From assembly GCA_026724425.1 (NCBI GenBank), contig JAIUCV010000011.1, positions 3,307,501 through 3,371,500 on the forward strand: 64,000 nucleotides of DNA, written 5' to 3'. Every line of letters begins with the position of its first letter. Within the stretch, counting starts at the first letter, position 1. Positions 43,578-55,890 of the stretch are shown piece by piece. The notes beneath the pieces are model-generated. The model did not search any database. It saw only the letters and a program-made list of their open reading frames with translations, and was not told the origin of the DNA. The stretch comes from Erythrophleum ivorense (Eukaryota; Streptophyta; Magnoliopsida; Fabales; Fabaceae). Made by a program: the position numbers and the translations under genes.

Positions 43578-46010
43578 CCAATTTTTTTAGTATTATTTTA
43601 CGGGCCACACTAAAAATTACACCGTCCATTCAGATTCACCTAATTTATGGTTACATGTGATGTTGCAAGAGCATCTTCAATCAAATTGTCACGTTTTAGT
43701 TTCCGGTAGTCTTATCATTTTTCATTAAAAAAAAAAAGAAAGTAAGAGAAGCTGGACATAGGAGAAGAGGGTAGACAACTAAAATTATCCATGTTTATGC
43801 AAAAATTAAAGATGGTTGAGGGTTGATTCCAAAATTGCGTTGGCTTAAGTCTATGGTGCATAGATTAATTAAGCCAAATTAATAACACGAACAGCTTAAT
43901 TTGCTCGTGAAATAGAGGAAAGTGGATAAAAGAAATGCGCATACCTTTTGCCATCAATGGTGTGTTCAGAGGAAGAATGCCAGTGGCATTGTTTGAGTGC
44001 ATACTGAGTTTCATTAATTTGAAGGTAGCCTGCGCCGCCAACCCATTCCAACTACATTCACAAAAAAAGAGTCAAATTAAAAGAGGTAGACAGAGATGCA
44101 TTAGCACAGAGTAGGAGTCATAATTTCAATTTGGACAGTGATCATTTTGAGAAATCGAGATTTTTTTATTATTAGATCATTTTGACATTTGTGTGTATAA
44201 TAATAAAAATTATTTTATACAAATTTAAAAAATTTCATAATAAAAAAACTCAATTGTCTAACCATTTCCATATTATATTACAACTAGTTCCCAATTTTGT
44301 CTCTAATGGCTCGTTCGGTATGCTTGGAAGAAAAGTGGGAGAAGAAAATTTTTAAAAAATTATAATTTTACCTATATAATTATTATTTAATTATTATTTA
44401 ATTTTTTAATAATAATTTTTTAATTATTAAAAATAAAAATATTATAAATATTTTTATTTATAAAATTATTTTTTTACTTTTTATTTTTATTTTCATCCTA
44501 AATTTTTATATATCAAATAGACCGTAAATGTTGTCAATAATCATAATATTTTTATATCAAAACCTTGGTATAAGTTATCATTATATATAGAGTACACGTT
44601 AAAGTAAAATTCTAGGCCCACAAGGTATTGAGTTTCCAAATAATATTGTTTTATTAATTTCACTTTAGAAAAAGTAGAAGGAAGGGTCAAAGAACTTTAA
44701 ATATAATTTTTTCCCATAAGATAAAAAAAAAAACTCTATAATAGATCTGGCATAAACATGTAAATGAGTCTTGCTATTAAAAGTATATTTGATATGATGT
44801 TATTGTTTTATATACAAAAGACTAGATTTAGATACAATCTTCCTTATATCTTCGTAATAAGGTTTTCTAATAATATTGTAATATATGTATAATTCTTTTA
44901 AAAAAAATCTAATCATATAATATTGAGTTATAAAATTTATGTATTTATTATTATATCATTAAAAAATTATATACTTATTATATTTCAATTAAAAAAATTG
45001 ATAATAAAGATATAAGCTTATATATATATATATATTCCATATATACAATAGTTTATTCTAGACTCAAGTGTAACTTTAAAATTTTCATAATATAATTAAC
45101 TAATACATGTTTTATAAGTCTGAATCTCACCACCACTTTCATATTAAATAAACAACTTGCATTTACATGTATTTGGAATACATTTTTTAATCAAAAATTA
45201 ATTTTATGCATAGTTTTTTTACATATCTCTATTATAAAGTTTTTTAATTAAAATATGACAAACATATGATTTTTACAAATAAATGCATGATTTTTATAAT
45301 TTAGTATCACATAATTAGGGTTTTTAAAAAAATTTCTTACATATGTTATAATTTTATTAAAAAATATGATAATAAATATATAATAAATTATACTTAAATC
45401 TAATCCTTTTTTGAGTGTATTAATTAGATGAAGGATTAATTAGATTTAGTTTAATTACCTTGATATCATGGCCCCTATTTTTAAGAGTGGCATTGGAGGG
45501 GTGGTACTTCATCTGAAGGTCCCCTAAATGGGACACTATTTGAACCCTATCGTTCAGCAGATCTATGGGCGATTGCATTGATCCGTTTTTACACAAACTC
45601 CATTCTGGGTTAATGTCTCCCCATCGGGATGGTCCCTTGTCTCCGTCTTCATCGTAATTAAACTCCGTCTCATCCTCTGTTCCACCAACAATATATTCAA
45701 TACCATATCAACTTAGAGCAAGGAAAAGCTAAGAAAATTCCGATTTTTGATGCATATTTCCATTGAAAAAAATAAAAAAAGTAGATATAGTTACTTAATT
45801 CATAATTATTTTATGAGAAGTGAAAACAAATGCAAAGCGAGTGCCAATAAGTTCATATAATATCAGTTTAGATTAACGCGTAAGAGTTCAATATTTTTAT
45901 GCCAGTGAATCCTTACCGACTTCCGAAGAAGTTACTGTGCGAGAGAGCAAACAAAGTGCAGTGATGGATAAACTGCAAATCAAAAGTTGTGTAGCAGCAA
46001 CCTTCTCCAT
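40979..46010 (-). CDS. Alpha-type carbonic anhydrase (nectarin-3/ACA7-like), seven exons, one-base frameshift in exon 4
   Basis: Secreted alpha carbonic anhydrases interconvert CO2 and bicarbonate with a zinc held by three histidines. Exons (minus): 46010-45917, 45676-45459, 44051-43945, 42168-42065, 41958-41791, 41254-41201, 41065-40979, all GT-AG. Signal peptide: MEKVAATQLLICSLSITALC. Family blocks: SRWGDINPEWSLCKNGSMQS, PIDLL, QCHWHSSSEHTIDGKR (two Zn-His), FDLELHMVHETDAG (third Zn-His), VGILYKVG-type block, GSLTTPPCTENVVWTI, NARPLQPINNRLVELY. All phases agree except exon 4: its first part (to ETDAG) and second part (KTAVIGILYKVGKSDAFLSS) lie in different frames, and its 104 bases are one too many. 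The gene is therefore broken at about 42121-42130 unless the base is an assembly error. Expected protein about 276 residues. Confidence 0.9.
42614..43575. repeat. Pair of about 75-bp direct repeats in carbonic anhydrase intron 3
   Basis: About 42614-42690 and 43488-43575 share ACTTAAGCTATAAACAATA, then TTCTATCTCAGGC and, after a variable stretch, a TA microsatellite. They lie about 0.87 kb apart in the same orientation and enclose the ACGT motif cluster. They could be decayed terminal repeats of an element or a segmental copy. Confidence 0.6.
42987..43054. promoter_or_regulatory. Cluster of ACGT-core motifs in a carbonic anhydrase intron
   Basis: In 68 bases: the palindrome TGACGTCA (42987-42994, bZIP/TGA-type site), a second copy of its flank ATCAATGACG followed by ACGTTG (about 43017-43030), and ACACGTGT (43047-43054, G-box/ABRE type). 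The stretch is much more GC-rich than the rest of the intron. Binding is inference. Confidence 0.4.
44308..44523. mobile_element. Candidate MITE in carbonic anhydrase intron 2
   Basis: Left end GGCTCGTTCGGTATGC and right end, read as complement, GGTCTATTTGATAT are imperfect inverted repeats of the GGnTCnTTTGGTAT type common in small plant hAT/PIF elements. The 216-base body is AT-rich and non-coding. Confidence 0.45.
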
Positions 46011-46085
46011 TTTAATTTCTTCTATCTCTTGCGTTTGGACTTTGAAGATTTTGGTGGATGTTGGAGTTAGGAGGAGTCTCGGGTA

Positions 46086-46105
46086 GGTATTTATAAGGAC
46101 ACGAA
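46086..46105 (-). promoter_or_regulatory. TATA box of the carbonic anhydrase gene
   Basis: Minus strand reads TCCTTATAAATACC about 80 bases upstream of the start codon at 46010, a normal position for a plant TATA box with a short 5' UTR. Confidence 0.6.
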
Positions 46106-46141
46106 CGCAAATATGAACAGAGAGGAAGGTATATGACGACA

Positions 46142-49100
46142 TTGAAGACTGAAGAAAGCTTTAACTATAAATTTTTGTCATTTCATTCAGACTGGTAACA
46201 GTTTAAAAATATAGGAAATTTAGAGCAACCACAAGTCATTGTCTGATTGATTAAAAAAGAAAATACCCGCGAGAGGGTTCTGTTTCATGTCCTAATGTAC
46301 CTTGTCCTTCTGCGTTTTCCGAAATGTACTTCTCGAGGAAATTCAGACGATTTCGTTCACATTTGGGATGACGAATCTAGGTTTGAAGAAGGGCTTATTA
46401 TATATATTATTTAGCGTAAGTCACTTGCACGACTTACTTTCTTCTTGTTCAGAGGCATGGATTAATTGGGCGTGAAGTTCGACACAGGGATAGGTTTTTT
46501 TGCCAAACAGTAGTTATTAAAATAATTAGTTACTATATTAAAAAAATATTATTTTTTATCTTATATAAAATAAATAAATAACTAACTCGTAAAAATTTAA
46601 AAAGTTAATTAAAAATAATTAATTTTTTTTAATTTTGTTCTAAATAAAAATTAGTTTTTAAAAATATTTTTATTTAATATGTGTATTTTTTTGTTTACAT
46701 TAATAATAGTTATTATTCATAATTTAAAAGATTCATTTAATAGATGATATAATTAAAATATACTAATTAATATATTAGATATTAATATTTTATTTTTTAT
46801 ATTTTAGATCAAATCAAATTTTAAAAAAATCTCCTACATATGAAATTGGAGGTAGTATATATTAAATAAACATTATAAATAAAGTAAAAATAAGATGCCT
46901 ATTTATTTAGTATTGGATGGTTGAATTTAATTAAATGTAAATTAAGATTAACGGCGGGTAGTTTTGACTTTTGATCCTACTTTTTCTTATCTTACAAAAC
47001 GTGTAATAAAGGAAACTTCCCATTAATTAAGAGCAGTCAAATGATCCCTTTAATCTTCTGCATCTGTTATGTCATAATTTGAAAGAAAGATTATAAAGAA
47101 AACACAGTTCAACTAAAATGACTTAATACATTACATATGAACTGGAATATTGGCATTTTACGATAATAGAATTCTTTCTTTGATTAGTGCTTCCTAATGA
47201 TCAAAAGTTTTGACATTTCAGCTCCATTATAATAACCAGTATTCGTTGCCAAACCAATTAATCAAGAGATTGACTTTAGAAATTGGTTTTCTTGGAAGAA
47301 CGGTATTCATACCGATCGCAGCTGTCTTGGTATCTTCGCTCCAGCGTTGGAGCTTTTCGAACATTACAATAAAGAATTAAAAGATTGTTGCAAAAATAAC
47401 GATGAATGATTGAAGAATCAGATCATAATTATGCAAACCTATGTTATATGAATTGTCGTATTATTCAAAACGTATGACATTTGAGGATAATTCAAATGAT
47501 CAAAGAACGGAACAACGCCGAATAAACTTGCAATTAATTGCTTCACATTGTTGGGAAAATTAAACCGTCAATTTCTTACACAAAATTTAACGAAAGTTTA
47601 ACTAACTTACCAATGTCCAAGAGAAAAAGGAAATACGATCCAGCACTCTCTCTCTATCCCCCCATTGTAATTAACTACGGAGAAAATTAAGGTCTAATTG
47701 TCACGACAGCATCCTTAATTAATTAATAGTATATATAACTAAGAACCCCTGAATTGAATTTTTTCATTGGCATATATATTTGGCTCGGGCTATGGAAGAA
47801 AAGAAAGAGATGACAGTGGATAGCATATTATAATTTTTATTTCCAAGTTTATTTTTAGCGTACACCCAAAAAAAGTATTTCCATTGAATCTTTGAATTTC
47901 TAGACTTGGACTCGGATTCATTTATCTAAAAAAAATTTTAAGTAAACAAAATTTTTAAAAATTAAGATTCATTTTTATAAAATCTGCTCATATAAAATTA
48001 CAATGACAAATAAATTGTCAAAAAAACTGTTGATATAATTTAAAATCCATAAAATGATATTTGTATGGTATTTTTCTTTATCTTTTTTATAATATACACA
48101 CACACACATATATATATATATATATGTATGTACATGTATATGTATATATAAAGACACGTACATACACATATTTTAGGTTTAGGTTAGAGTACGGGTCATA
48201 CTTAAACTTAGACCTGAACATTTAAAATATCTAAACATTTTTTTATCTAGTTAATTCCCCATAAGATCCAAACATTTTGCCTATGTAATGGAAGTTTAGT
48301 TTAAGGTTCCATTACTATATGTATTATGATGTATGCAAGGGCTCTTTTATCAACATATATTAATCGTGTGTTAAATTGCATTTATGCTTTGTTTAAATCT
48401 TGTATCTACTGAAATTTGAATTATCTATCATCCTTTCTGACAAAAGAGCCCATTTCCGATACTCGTATGGTATTGAGCACTTAGTATTATTATCATTTAT
48501 ATTTTGTCATGTTATCTAATTTAATTTTCAATAAAAGTTACATAATCTAGTTTTAAATTATAGTTAAATTAAATTTTATATTTTAGACGAAAATCGCTTA
48601 ATTAGTCGTCAATATATGAATGATGTAATACTGAAATCTTTAGTATTATACAAGAGTATAATTTATGTTCCCTATCAAAGATCCTTATGAAATATTATTC
48701 TAACTTTTTGTTTCAAGCATATTTTTGTAATAATAATCATAAATTTAATTATATCAGGTAATATCTTATTGATACTTATTCTTATTTTAAAGCACGAGCT
48801 TTTGATTAGTATTTTAATTTCGTTGTGATTGTGAAAAAGTATGATTGCCTTTAGGAAAAAAATTCATTCATCCTCCATTTTTTTAGGAAAAAAATGTACA
48901 TACAACTTTTTTAGGTATTCAGTACAAATTATATAATAAAAATATAATATATAGAATATTTTTTCAACTTAACAACATATAATTAGTTCCTTCAAAAGCA
49001 TTCTTTTAGGTACCATAGTTCAATTGAAAAATAATTTAATAACAAAACACTTAAAATATTGAGAAATTCTTGTTTATATTGTATCATGTTATTTGTACAT

Positions 49101-50780
49101 TACCTAATAATATCAAATTTATTTATTTAAATTTAGACATCATCTTAACCCACCATATATATGTAGCAATTAATTATTAGACAAGGTTCAAAATTCTAAT
49201 TACTAATTAATTAGTCAGCACCTCTCTCTTTTGTCTAACGAGTATTGTCTTACGAACTCAATATAAATTTAAATGAATTGACTTAAATTAATTAAACAAA
49301 ATACAAATAACGTGCTTCAGTAATTATAGACAAAAACTTCACCAAACAAGTTACATATAAAGTTTTACCCCTTCCTAAAATGCTTTTTATACAGTATATT
49401 AGTTGGTTTCGATAACCCACTACTACTCAGCAAATCATGGCCCATAGAATAATGGATGTTGATGGAGAAAAAGTAATGACAAGGGTCGATTTCGGGGCAC
49501 TAATAGGAAAATTCATGCGTAGACGAGGACTCTCCTAACTCTTATTTCATCCAGAGAAGCGAATCCCTAATAACTGAATGAATTGAATTAGGCCCACAAA
49601 GTAGTGCATGGAAGCCATGTTTCAAGCAATTGCAATATACATATGGCCCCATTCCCCACCCATAGCGTGGGGGAAAGAAGTTACTGGAAAAATGGAAAGG
49701 TATTATATATAAAAAAAAATTAATAAATTTAAACACACTTGGTTCTTCTTCTATATCTCAATTTCATGTTGATATAAACCGATTCCGAAGAGGATATATG
49801 TTAGTGTAGTACAAGATCTAGAAAGCCTATTGCAATTGGATCGGAATTAATTTAGAAGGTTAGATCCATACAAAGCCTACGATATTATAATTGAATTGAG
49901 GTTAATTTGGAAGAGGTATGACCCATTTGAGTTTGACTTGCAGCTATATTGCTATTGGAATTATTTAAAAAAAAGTATGACAAAATGGTAATAGAGATTC
50001 TTTGATCTTATATATAATTATACAATATATGGCCTATATCATTAATGCAGAGATATTTTTATATTTCCAATCATGAAATGTTATGGTCATCACACTCGGA
50101 AGATGGTAATTGTTCCTCATTTACTTTTCTCTTTTTTCAAGTGGAAAAAAGAAATATGGAAATATGCTTTCTTTTTGTGTCATAATAGTTTATGATCATT
50201 GGCCTCTATCATGTTACCGAATTTAAAGTGAACAATAAAAAGATAGACAAATATAAGGTCTGTTGTGAGTTGTGATACACACAGAAATTCCAGAATATGA
50301 GTGGTACGCAACTCTAGAAAGATCATCATTATTCATATCTGGACAATAAAATTATTTAACAAAAACTGACATTAGTTGTTATAAATTTCAGATAATAGTA
50401 AGTAAATCGCCCATTTATTTACAATAACGTTATGTTTGTCATTAAAAACTTCAATTATTTTTAGCGAATAATGACCGCAATTAATAATATCTACAATAAT
50501 TTTATATAATTATTTTTATAAATATTTATTACCTCTTATATTTATCAAAGAAAATAAGTGTATCTACAACTTAATTATTCGCTGTGTGTATTACATCACG
50601 AACCAACCCATAGATATTACATACCTAATTTTGAGTTTTCCTTATTAATGGCCGTGCCAATATTGATTATTCTCACAAGTCCATCATTATATGTCATAAA
50701 AAAATAATTGTTTGATAAAGGTTAGGGTATCCCACCAAAATTTGTCTCGTTGGGTGCGGATCCTATGACAATCACAAGCA
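46142..50780. other. Gene-free AT-rich intergenic region
   Basis: 4.6 kb without a supported gene. It holds short microsatellites (CA/TA near 48094-48150) and AT-rich filler. Short frames (47975-48169, 49542-49736, minus) are translations of simple sequence or lack any family feature. Confidence 0.6.
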
Positions 50781-50794
50781 CTAGCCTGCTTCTG

Positions 50795-50803
50795 TATATA
50801 AAT
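50795..50803 (+). promoter_or_regulatory. TATA box of secreted-peptide gene 1
   Basis: TATATAAAT-type box within GCTTCTGTATATAAATAGC, about 80 bases before the end of the first non-coding exon (donor CTGCAG/GTAATA at 50875). The UTR intron would run 50875-50987 (acceptor TTTTGCAG), placing the start codon 19 bases into exon 2. Confidence 0.6.
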
Positions 50804-51006
50804 AGCTTAATTCCTGCAAGCTACCTTCAGCTTTAATTAAGTCTTTCACTTACTTTCACTACATCTCCCTGCAGGTAATATAGAGTTATTAACTGGAAAT
50901 AGATTGTGGTTTGTTTTATTAATTAATTCACTTATAATTAACCGATTTAGTTTTATTTATTTATTATCTCCTGAATTGATTTTGCAGAGTAGGCAACAGA
51001 GAAAGA

Positions 51007-51255
51007 ATGAGGTTTGCAAAGCTTCTTCTGGTACTACTCATGATACTGGGGATATGCTCGGTTGAGGGAAGGAAGGTAAGAACTATGGCGGAAGCAATGA
51101 GTGCAAAGAAGGAGGAGCAGCTTAAAAACCAAGAAGATGAAGAAAAAGGCAATCCTGGTAATTATGGGTATGGCGGAAGCAGTGCAAATAACCATCATTA
51201 CATCCCCAGGCAGGACTTTAATGGTGATGGAGGAGATGAAGGGGGAGCTAATTAA
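51007..51255 (+). CDS. Small secreted peptide precursor 1 with HHYIPRQDF motif
   Basis: 82 codons. A clear signal peptide (MRFAKLLLVLLMILGICSVEG) is followed by a charged Glu/Lys segment, a Gly/Asn/Tyr stretch (GNYGYGGSSANN), and near the C-terminus HHYIPRQDFNGDGGDEG. No cysteine remains after signal cleavage. Size, leader, variable middle and a conserved C-terminal patch shared with the gene at 55615 are the features of a plant peptide-hormone precursor, but I do not recognise the family: it does not match the CLE, RGF, CEP, PSY, CIF or PSK consensus. It has a 5' UTR intron at the same place as the paralogue (both have AAAGGCA/GTAGGCA-type exon starts followed by ATGAGG). Confidence 0.75.
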   Translation: MRFAKLLLVLLMILGICSVEGRKVRTMAEAMSAKKEEQLKNQEDEEKGNPGNYGYGGSSANNHHYIPRQDFNGDGGDEGGAN

Positions 51256-52480
51256 AATATATAACTATATATCATGATAAATATGCTTGCTATTGTTAAT
51301 TTGTAGAAGAAAATATAGTCATGTTTGAAACATTAAATGAGGGTTGCAGTATCGTACGCGTGGCTTAATTATATCATAATCTGTATAATTCTGTGCGCAA
51401 TACAAGAAGTTATATTTGTACATTTCTCTCTAGATCTCCTGGATTTTTCTCCAATTATGTAGTCTCTTCTTCCTTTATAGACCGAGTTTTTCTCACTCCT
51501 GGGGACATGGATCAAAATGAGACATGTACACATAATTATTTATACAACCAATTTGCTCGATTAACTCGAATGAAATAATTACAAAATAACTAAGCAAAGA
51601 ATTAAAGTCCACATAAACTGGTATAGCAAATAGTGTTGAGTATAATTCACTTGAATGATTTAAGACAGTTATTTGGTGTTTCATTCAATTCTTAATTTTA
51701 GGAAGTAAGAACTCTTGAATTTCAGAAAGTTTTTATTGTCATAGAAATGATGATAACTTGGATGCAGTTAATTTTTAGTGGCTGATTTTTGAAAATTCAT
51801 TTCTGTCAAATATATGATAATAGGTGTGTAAAGTTTTTTAGAGGATTTTCTATAATAAAACAATACTACTGTTAGTTTGCTGTTAAAAAACTATTCAAAT
51901 TAATGCTATTAACCTATTATTTGAAAGATAATGATCATATTTGTGGCATCTATAGCTTCTTTTATATTCATACTGAAATATTAATTATTTACTTTTTTTA
52001 CAAGCTTAAAAATTGATATTATTAAGACTTCAAAGTAAAATTGAAGAATATTACAAATTTCAACGGTAATTATTTTACTTTGAAATATAGTATAAACTCA
52101 CAACGTATTGAAAATTAACTCTTAACCATTTTACTCAAATAAGAGATTTGTGCGTACATGTGCACCTATGTCCATCTTTCATAGCAGCCCTGATGAGAGC
52201 GCAAGTGTGTTTTGATTAACGGCTTAAATATCTTTGGTTAGTGCAGAGCAACTGTTTTTGTAGTTGACACATATATAATGCAGTTTATTATACAAATGAC
52301 CCACTTCATGTTTAAAATTCTTCACAAAAAGATAGGGTAATTTTTATTTCACTTTTTGTAACGTTTCTCTATCTATTACAAGGGATTCGAAATTACTCTT
52401 CTCTGATTGTCTTATCCCATCTGATCAATGCAATCAAGTTGCGTGGAAGTTTTGCAAAAATATCCATATCCCAATTTGCT
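51256..52480. other. 3' flank of peptide gene 1 and intergenic region
   Basis: No supported gene; AT-rich sequence and the 3' UTR of the peptide gene. The frames 51393-51578 (+) and 51493-51684 (-) have no supporting features. Confidence 0.5.
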
Positions 52481-52860
52481 TGTGACAACAACATATAACC
52501 AGTAAGCTTGAATTGGTGGAATTTCCCTATTTTTAGTCCACTTATAATTAATAAGGATTTAACATATATCTAGCAAGCAACTTCATCATATTATATATTT
52601 AAATAACAATTTAATGGGCATCGCACTTAATATCTTTCCTTACGTGGAGAACACAAAATTCCCCAATTTCCCTTCACTTTGGCATGACCTTGCCATGCCT
52701 CATCTAGAAGCCTCTGCTTCCTTCTTCACAAGAAGGCATCATGTTGCTTCATTTAGATATCGATCTGACTCTGGTAGTTTATAATTAAATATGCATATAT
52801 AGCGCTTGTAATGTCAACCACTTTAATGATGCTTTATAAATTATAGTTCAGATGCTATTG
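52480..52860 (+). pseudogene. Relic of a third secreted-peptide gene: promoter/5' UTR joined to 3' UTR
   Basis: The left part matches the upstream region of the gene at 55615: TTGAATT[g]GTTGG/GGTGGAA...TTCCCTATTT...AGTCCA, then AATTTAATGGGCATCGCACTTAA (52612-52633 against 55214-55240), CTGCTTCCTTCT, and GCATCA...ATATCG...TCTGGTA up to the 5' UTR donor. The right part matches its 3' UTR: ATATAGCGCTTGTAATGT (52797-52814 against 55926-55943) followed by TGATGCTTT. The coding exon and intron between are missing, so a deletion removed the whole reading frame. Confidence 0.7.
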
Positions 52861-54119
52861 TATGTATAATTACTGGATAAAGGTAATGAACTTAATATTT
52901 TCTGCTAACTATCTATCTATCTCTCACCTTATACATATCTCACTATCACTATTTATAGAGAAAGTTAGATATATGGTGGCTTTGCTTCCATATATAAAAT
53001 TTATAGGGGGAGAGAGAGGGGCTAAATTTGATAAAATCTCTTCAAATTTTAAGTTATATATACAAATAATTTTAGACTTTTAAAACTTGATAATAAACTT
53101 TTTAAATTTGAGATAATTATTTTTACATAATCTAAAATTCAAGGGGGTTATAATGTATATAGTAAATGAAGTTTAGGAGGTCTATTTAAACTAATATATT
53201 ACCTTTTTATTAATAAATTAATAAATTTATTTTTAATGGCAGAGGTTATTTACATAAATTTAAGGATTTAATAAAATTTATTATCAATTTTTGAATGTCA
53301 AAAAGATTATTTATGTATGAATTGAAGTTGATGCGGTTCTTTGCATTTTAGCCATTTATATATATATATATATATATATTGCTCAAGGTTAATTCAAAGT
53401 TTGGTGTCACCTAATCTTGAGAAAAAATATGGTCTCTGGTTTGTTTCACTTGCATGTGTGTCACCCGAAAAAAAAAATCCTCAATTTACCGTCCGAATTT
53501 CTAATAAACAAGGGATGATGGGGCTACTGAGCCAAATGTGCACATAAGAACACTAGTTGAACTTTGAAGTTTTGATTCTTTTTTGTAAATTCAAGAGCTC
53601 ATATACCATCGTTCCCCATACAAAAGTCCCAAAAGTTAAACCAGGAGGAAACAATACCACGAGACCTACAAGTAAAGAGAAGATTCACTTCTTCACGCGA
53701 TATTTCTTATAAATGACATTACCATGAATTTCATTGTGCCGAGCTAGGCGCTTTAGCACAAATTATCGTCAAAAGGGCTCAAAAGTTCTAGCTATCTCAT
53801 CCTTTACACTCTGATTATCTGATATTTCACCCCCCGATAAAGAATCCTTGCAAGTTGTAACTCTTTCTTCTTCTCTTTTACTGAAACTCCTATCCTTTTT
53901 CTCTGTCTCAATGCGTGCATTGACATCAGATAACCTTAAAAAACAGCCCAATTAATTTTAGATGGAAAGTACAGTCCATGCACCACAAAATCTTTAACCA
54001 AAAGGCCTAGAGCACGTCTGCTGCTATCTCTTTTTTCCACTTTAAGTAAACATATTTATCATATCTCTGTGATTCGAATGATATATTATGGGGATTAATT
54101 TCTTTAAATATTTATAATG
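52861..54119. other. Intergenic region left of the LINE fragment
   Basis: No supported gene. AT microsatellite at 53357-53379. The minus-strand frame 53951-53769 (60 codons, polar) has no recognisable feature. Confidence 0.5.
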
Positions 54120-54130
54120 TTTATAATTAT

Positions 54131-54760
54131 GTGATATATTATACCACAAGTTACACGATTTAAATATTTTGGATCTGTCATACAACATAACGGGGAAATA
54201 GAAAAAGACGTAATACATAGGATTCAAGTAGGATGGATGAAGTGGAGGAGTGCTTCGGGTGTTATTTGTGATAGAAGAGTACCACTCAAACTTAAAGGTA
54301 AATTTTACCGTACAGTTATAAGACCTGTAATGTTATATGGAACTGAGTGTTGGGCAATAAAAAGTTAACAAGAGAATAAGTTCAATGTTGCAGAGATGAA
54401 AATGTTGCGTTGGATGAGTGGACACTCTAGATGAGATCGAATTATAAATAAATACATTAGAGAGAAGGTGGAAGTCGCACCTATTGTGAAAAAAATTGTA
54501 GAATCAAGGATTAAATGGTTCGGTCATGTCGGGAGGAGACCTATAGAAGCCCCAGTTAGGAGAGTAAATGAGATAGAGAATAGTCCAATAATTAAAGGTA
54601 GAGGAAGACCAAGAAAAATTATAGGAGAAATTATTAAGAGAGATTTAGATTTAAATGATTTTTCTAAAAATATGATTTACGATATGTGTTTATGGCGTCG
54701 ATTGATCCATGTAACCGAACTCACTTAATGAAAAAAAACTTTGTTGTTGTTGTTGTTGTA
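54131..54760 (+). mobile_element. 5'-truncated LINE (RTE-like) with target duplication
   Basis: Encodes the C-terminal end of a LINE reverse transcriptase protein on the plus strand: RFKYFGSVIQ, WMKWRSASGVICDRRVPLKL, KFYRTVIRPVMLYGTECWA, MLRWMSGHSR, RIKWFGHVGRRP, GRGRPRK, then the stop at 54726-54728. Two stops lie within (near 54366 and 54432). After the stop is a short A-run and a (TTG)n tail (54740-54758), as in RTE-type elements. An 11-bp target duplication TTTATAATTAT flanks it (54120-54130 and 54761-54771). The uninterrupted part is 54468-54728. Confidence 0.9.
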
Positions 54761-55327
54761 TTTATAATTATCATAATATCCCATCAGTCTTTTCACCTTT
54801 TTTTTTTACCAAACATGCCCTTAAACAAACAATTATTTAATGCTACACAAATAGAATAGCCACTCTGGACTATATAAAGGGCAGTCTACTAGGAAAGCTA
54901 GCTGGCTATGTTGATTAATTATTGGTTGAAGAGCATTATAATTATAAATTATAATAACCTTAGAATTTTAGAACGCACTTCGGAACCACTTAGCCACAAA
55001 TATTTTCAACGGTTCTGAGAATTAGTTAAATAAATGTTAATTATACGAACAGATGGATATATAAGAAATTCTATATATGATTTCTTAACATGTAATTGGC
55101 GTCAACCAATAGGTTTGAATTAGTTGGAACTTCCCTATTTAGTCCATAATATAAATCCAGACAAAACGAATATCTCTCGAAACTAGATCATTTTATGATA
55201 TCTTTGAATTTTAACAAATTTAATGGGCATCGCACTTAACCTTGCCTCATTTGGTGTCAACCCCACCATTATATAATTTGAAGTTGACTTAATTCCTAGC
55301 TCAATACTCCATAGCCTTCCCATTCCT

Positions 55328-55335
55328 CTATATAA
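55328..55335 (+). promoter_or_regulatory. TATA box of secreted-peptide gene 2
   Basis: CTCTATATAAGC, about 70 bases before the 5' UTR donor CTG/GTACGT (exon end 55403). The UTR intron then runs to the acceptor TTGAGCAG just before AAAAGGCAGG at 55587. Confidence 0.6.
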
Positions 55336-55614
55336 GCTTCTTGAGCCCCTGCTTCCTTCTCCATATAAGAGCATATAATAGCATCAATATCGGCCAGTGT
55401 CTGGTACGTTACTAGAATATGCTATATTTCCACATATATCTGATCGATATATACTACTCTTTCTTGGTTTAGTTGGTTTAAATCATCCATGCACTTATTT
55501 ATTTCAAGAAAAACAATATAAGCTTCTATATATGCATGCATTCTACTCCGAGTTCTCCTTGCTAATTAAAATATAACCTTGAGCAGAAAAGGCAGGAAGG
55601 GGGGATCAGCTAAC

Positions 55615-55890
55615 ATGAGGCTTCTGGTAATTGCACTGATAGTATTGATGGTGGGAAGCTCTTGTTTGGCGAAAGATAGGAAAAAGTCGGTGAAGGAAGA
55701 CATAGAACTCAGTGACGATAACGATCAAGAACTCAGTGGCGATAGCGATCACCATCATATCCCTGTCGGAGGGTACGATAATAGCCCACATGGCTTTGGT
55801 CGCGTCACAACTACTGACGACAATGATCACCATTACATCCCTCGCAGGGACTTCATCAACCATCCAGGTCAAGTCGAAGGGAATGTTTAG
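55615..55890 (+). CDS. Small secreted peptide precursor 2 with two HH-x-IP motifs
   Basis: 91 codons from the ATG at 55615 (the frame is open upstream, but that part is 5' UTR and lies next to a splice acceptor). Signal peptide MRLLVIALIVLMVGSSCLA, then an acidic/charged region, a first motif DHHHIPVGGYDNSPHGFG, and a second DHHYIPRRDFINHPGQVEG. The second aligns with HHYIPRQDF of the gene at 51007. Two motif copies in one precursor suggest either two peptides or one conserved and one diverged site. Gene structure (UTR intron, TATA spacing, start context ATGAGG) matches gene 1, so the two are tandem paralogues about 4.6 kb apart. Function is not known; a secreted signalling peptide is inference. 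Confidence 0.75.
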   Translation: MRLLVIALIVLMVGSSCLAKDRKKSVKEDIELSDDNDQELSGDSDHHHIPVGGYDNSPHGFGRVTTTDDNDHHYIPRRDFINHPGQVEGNV

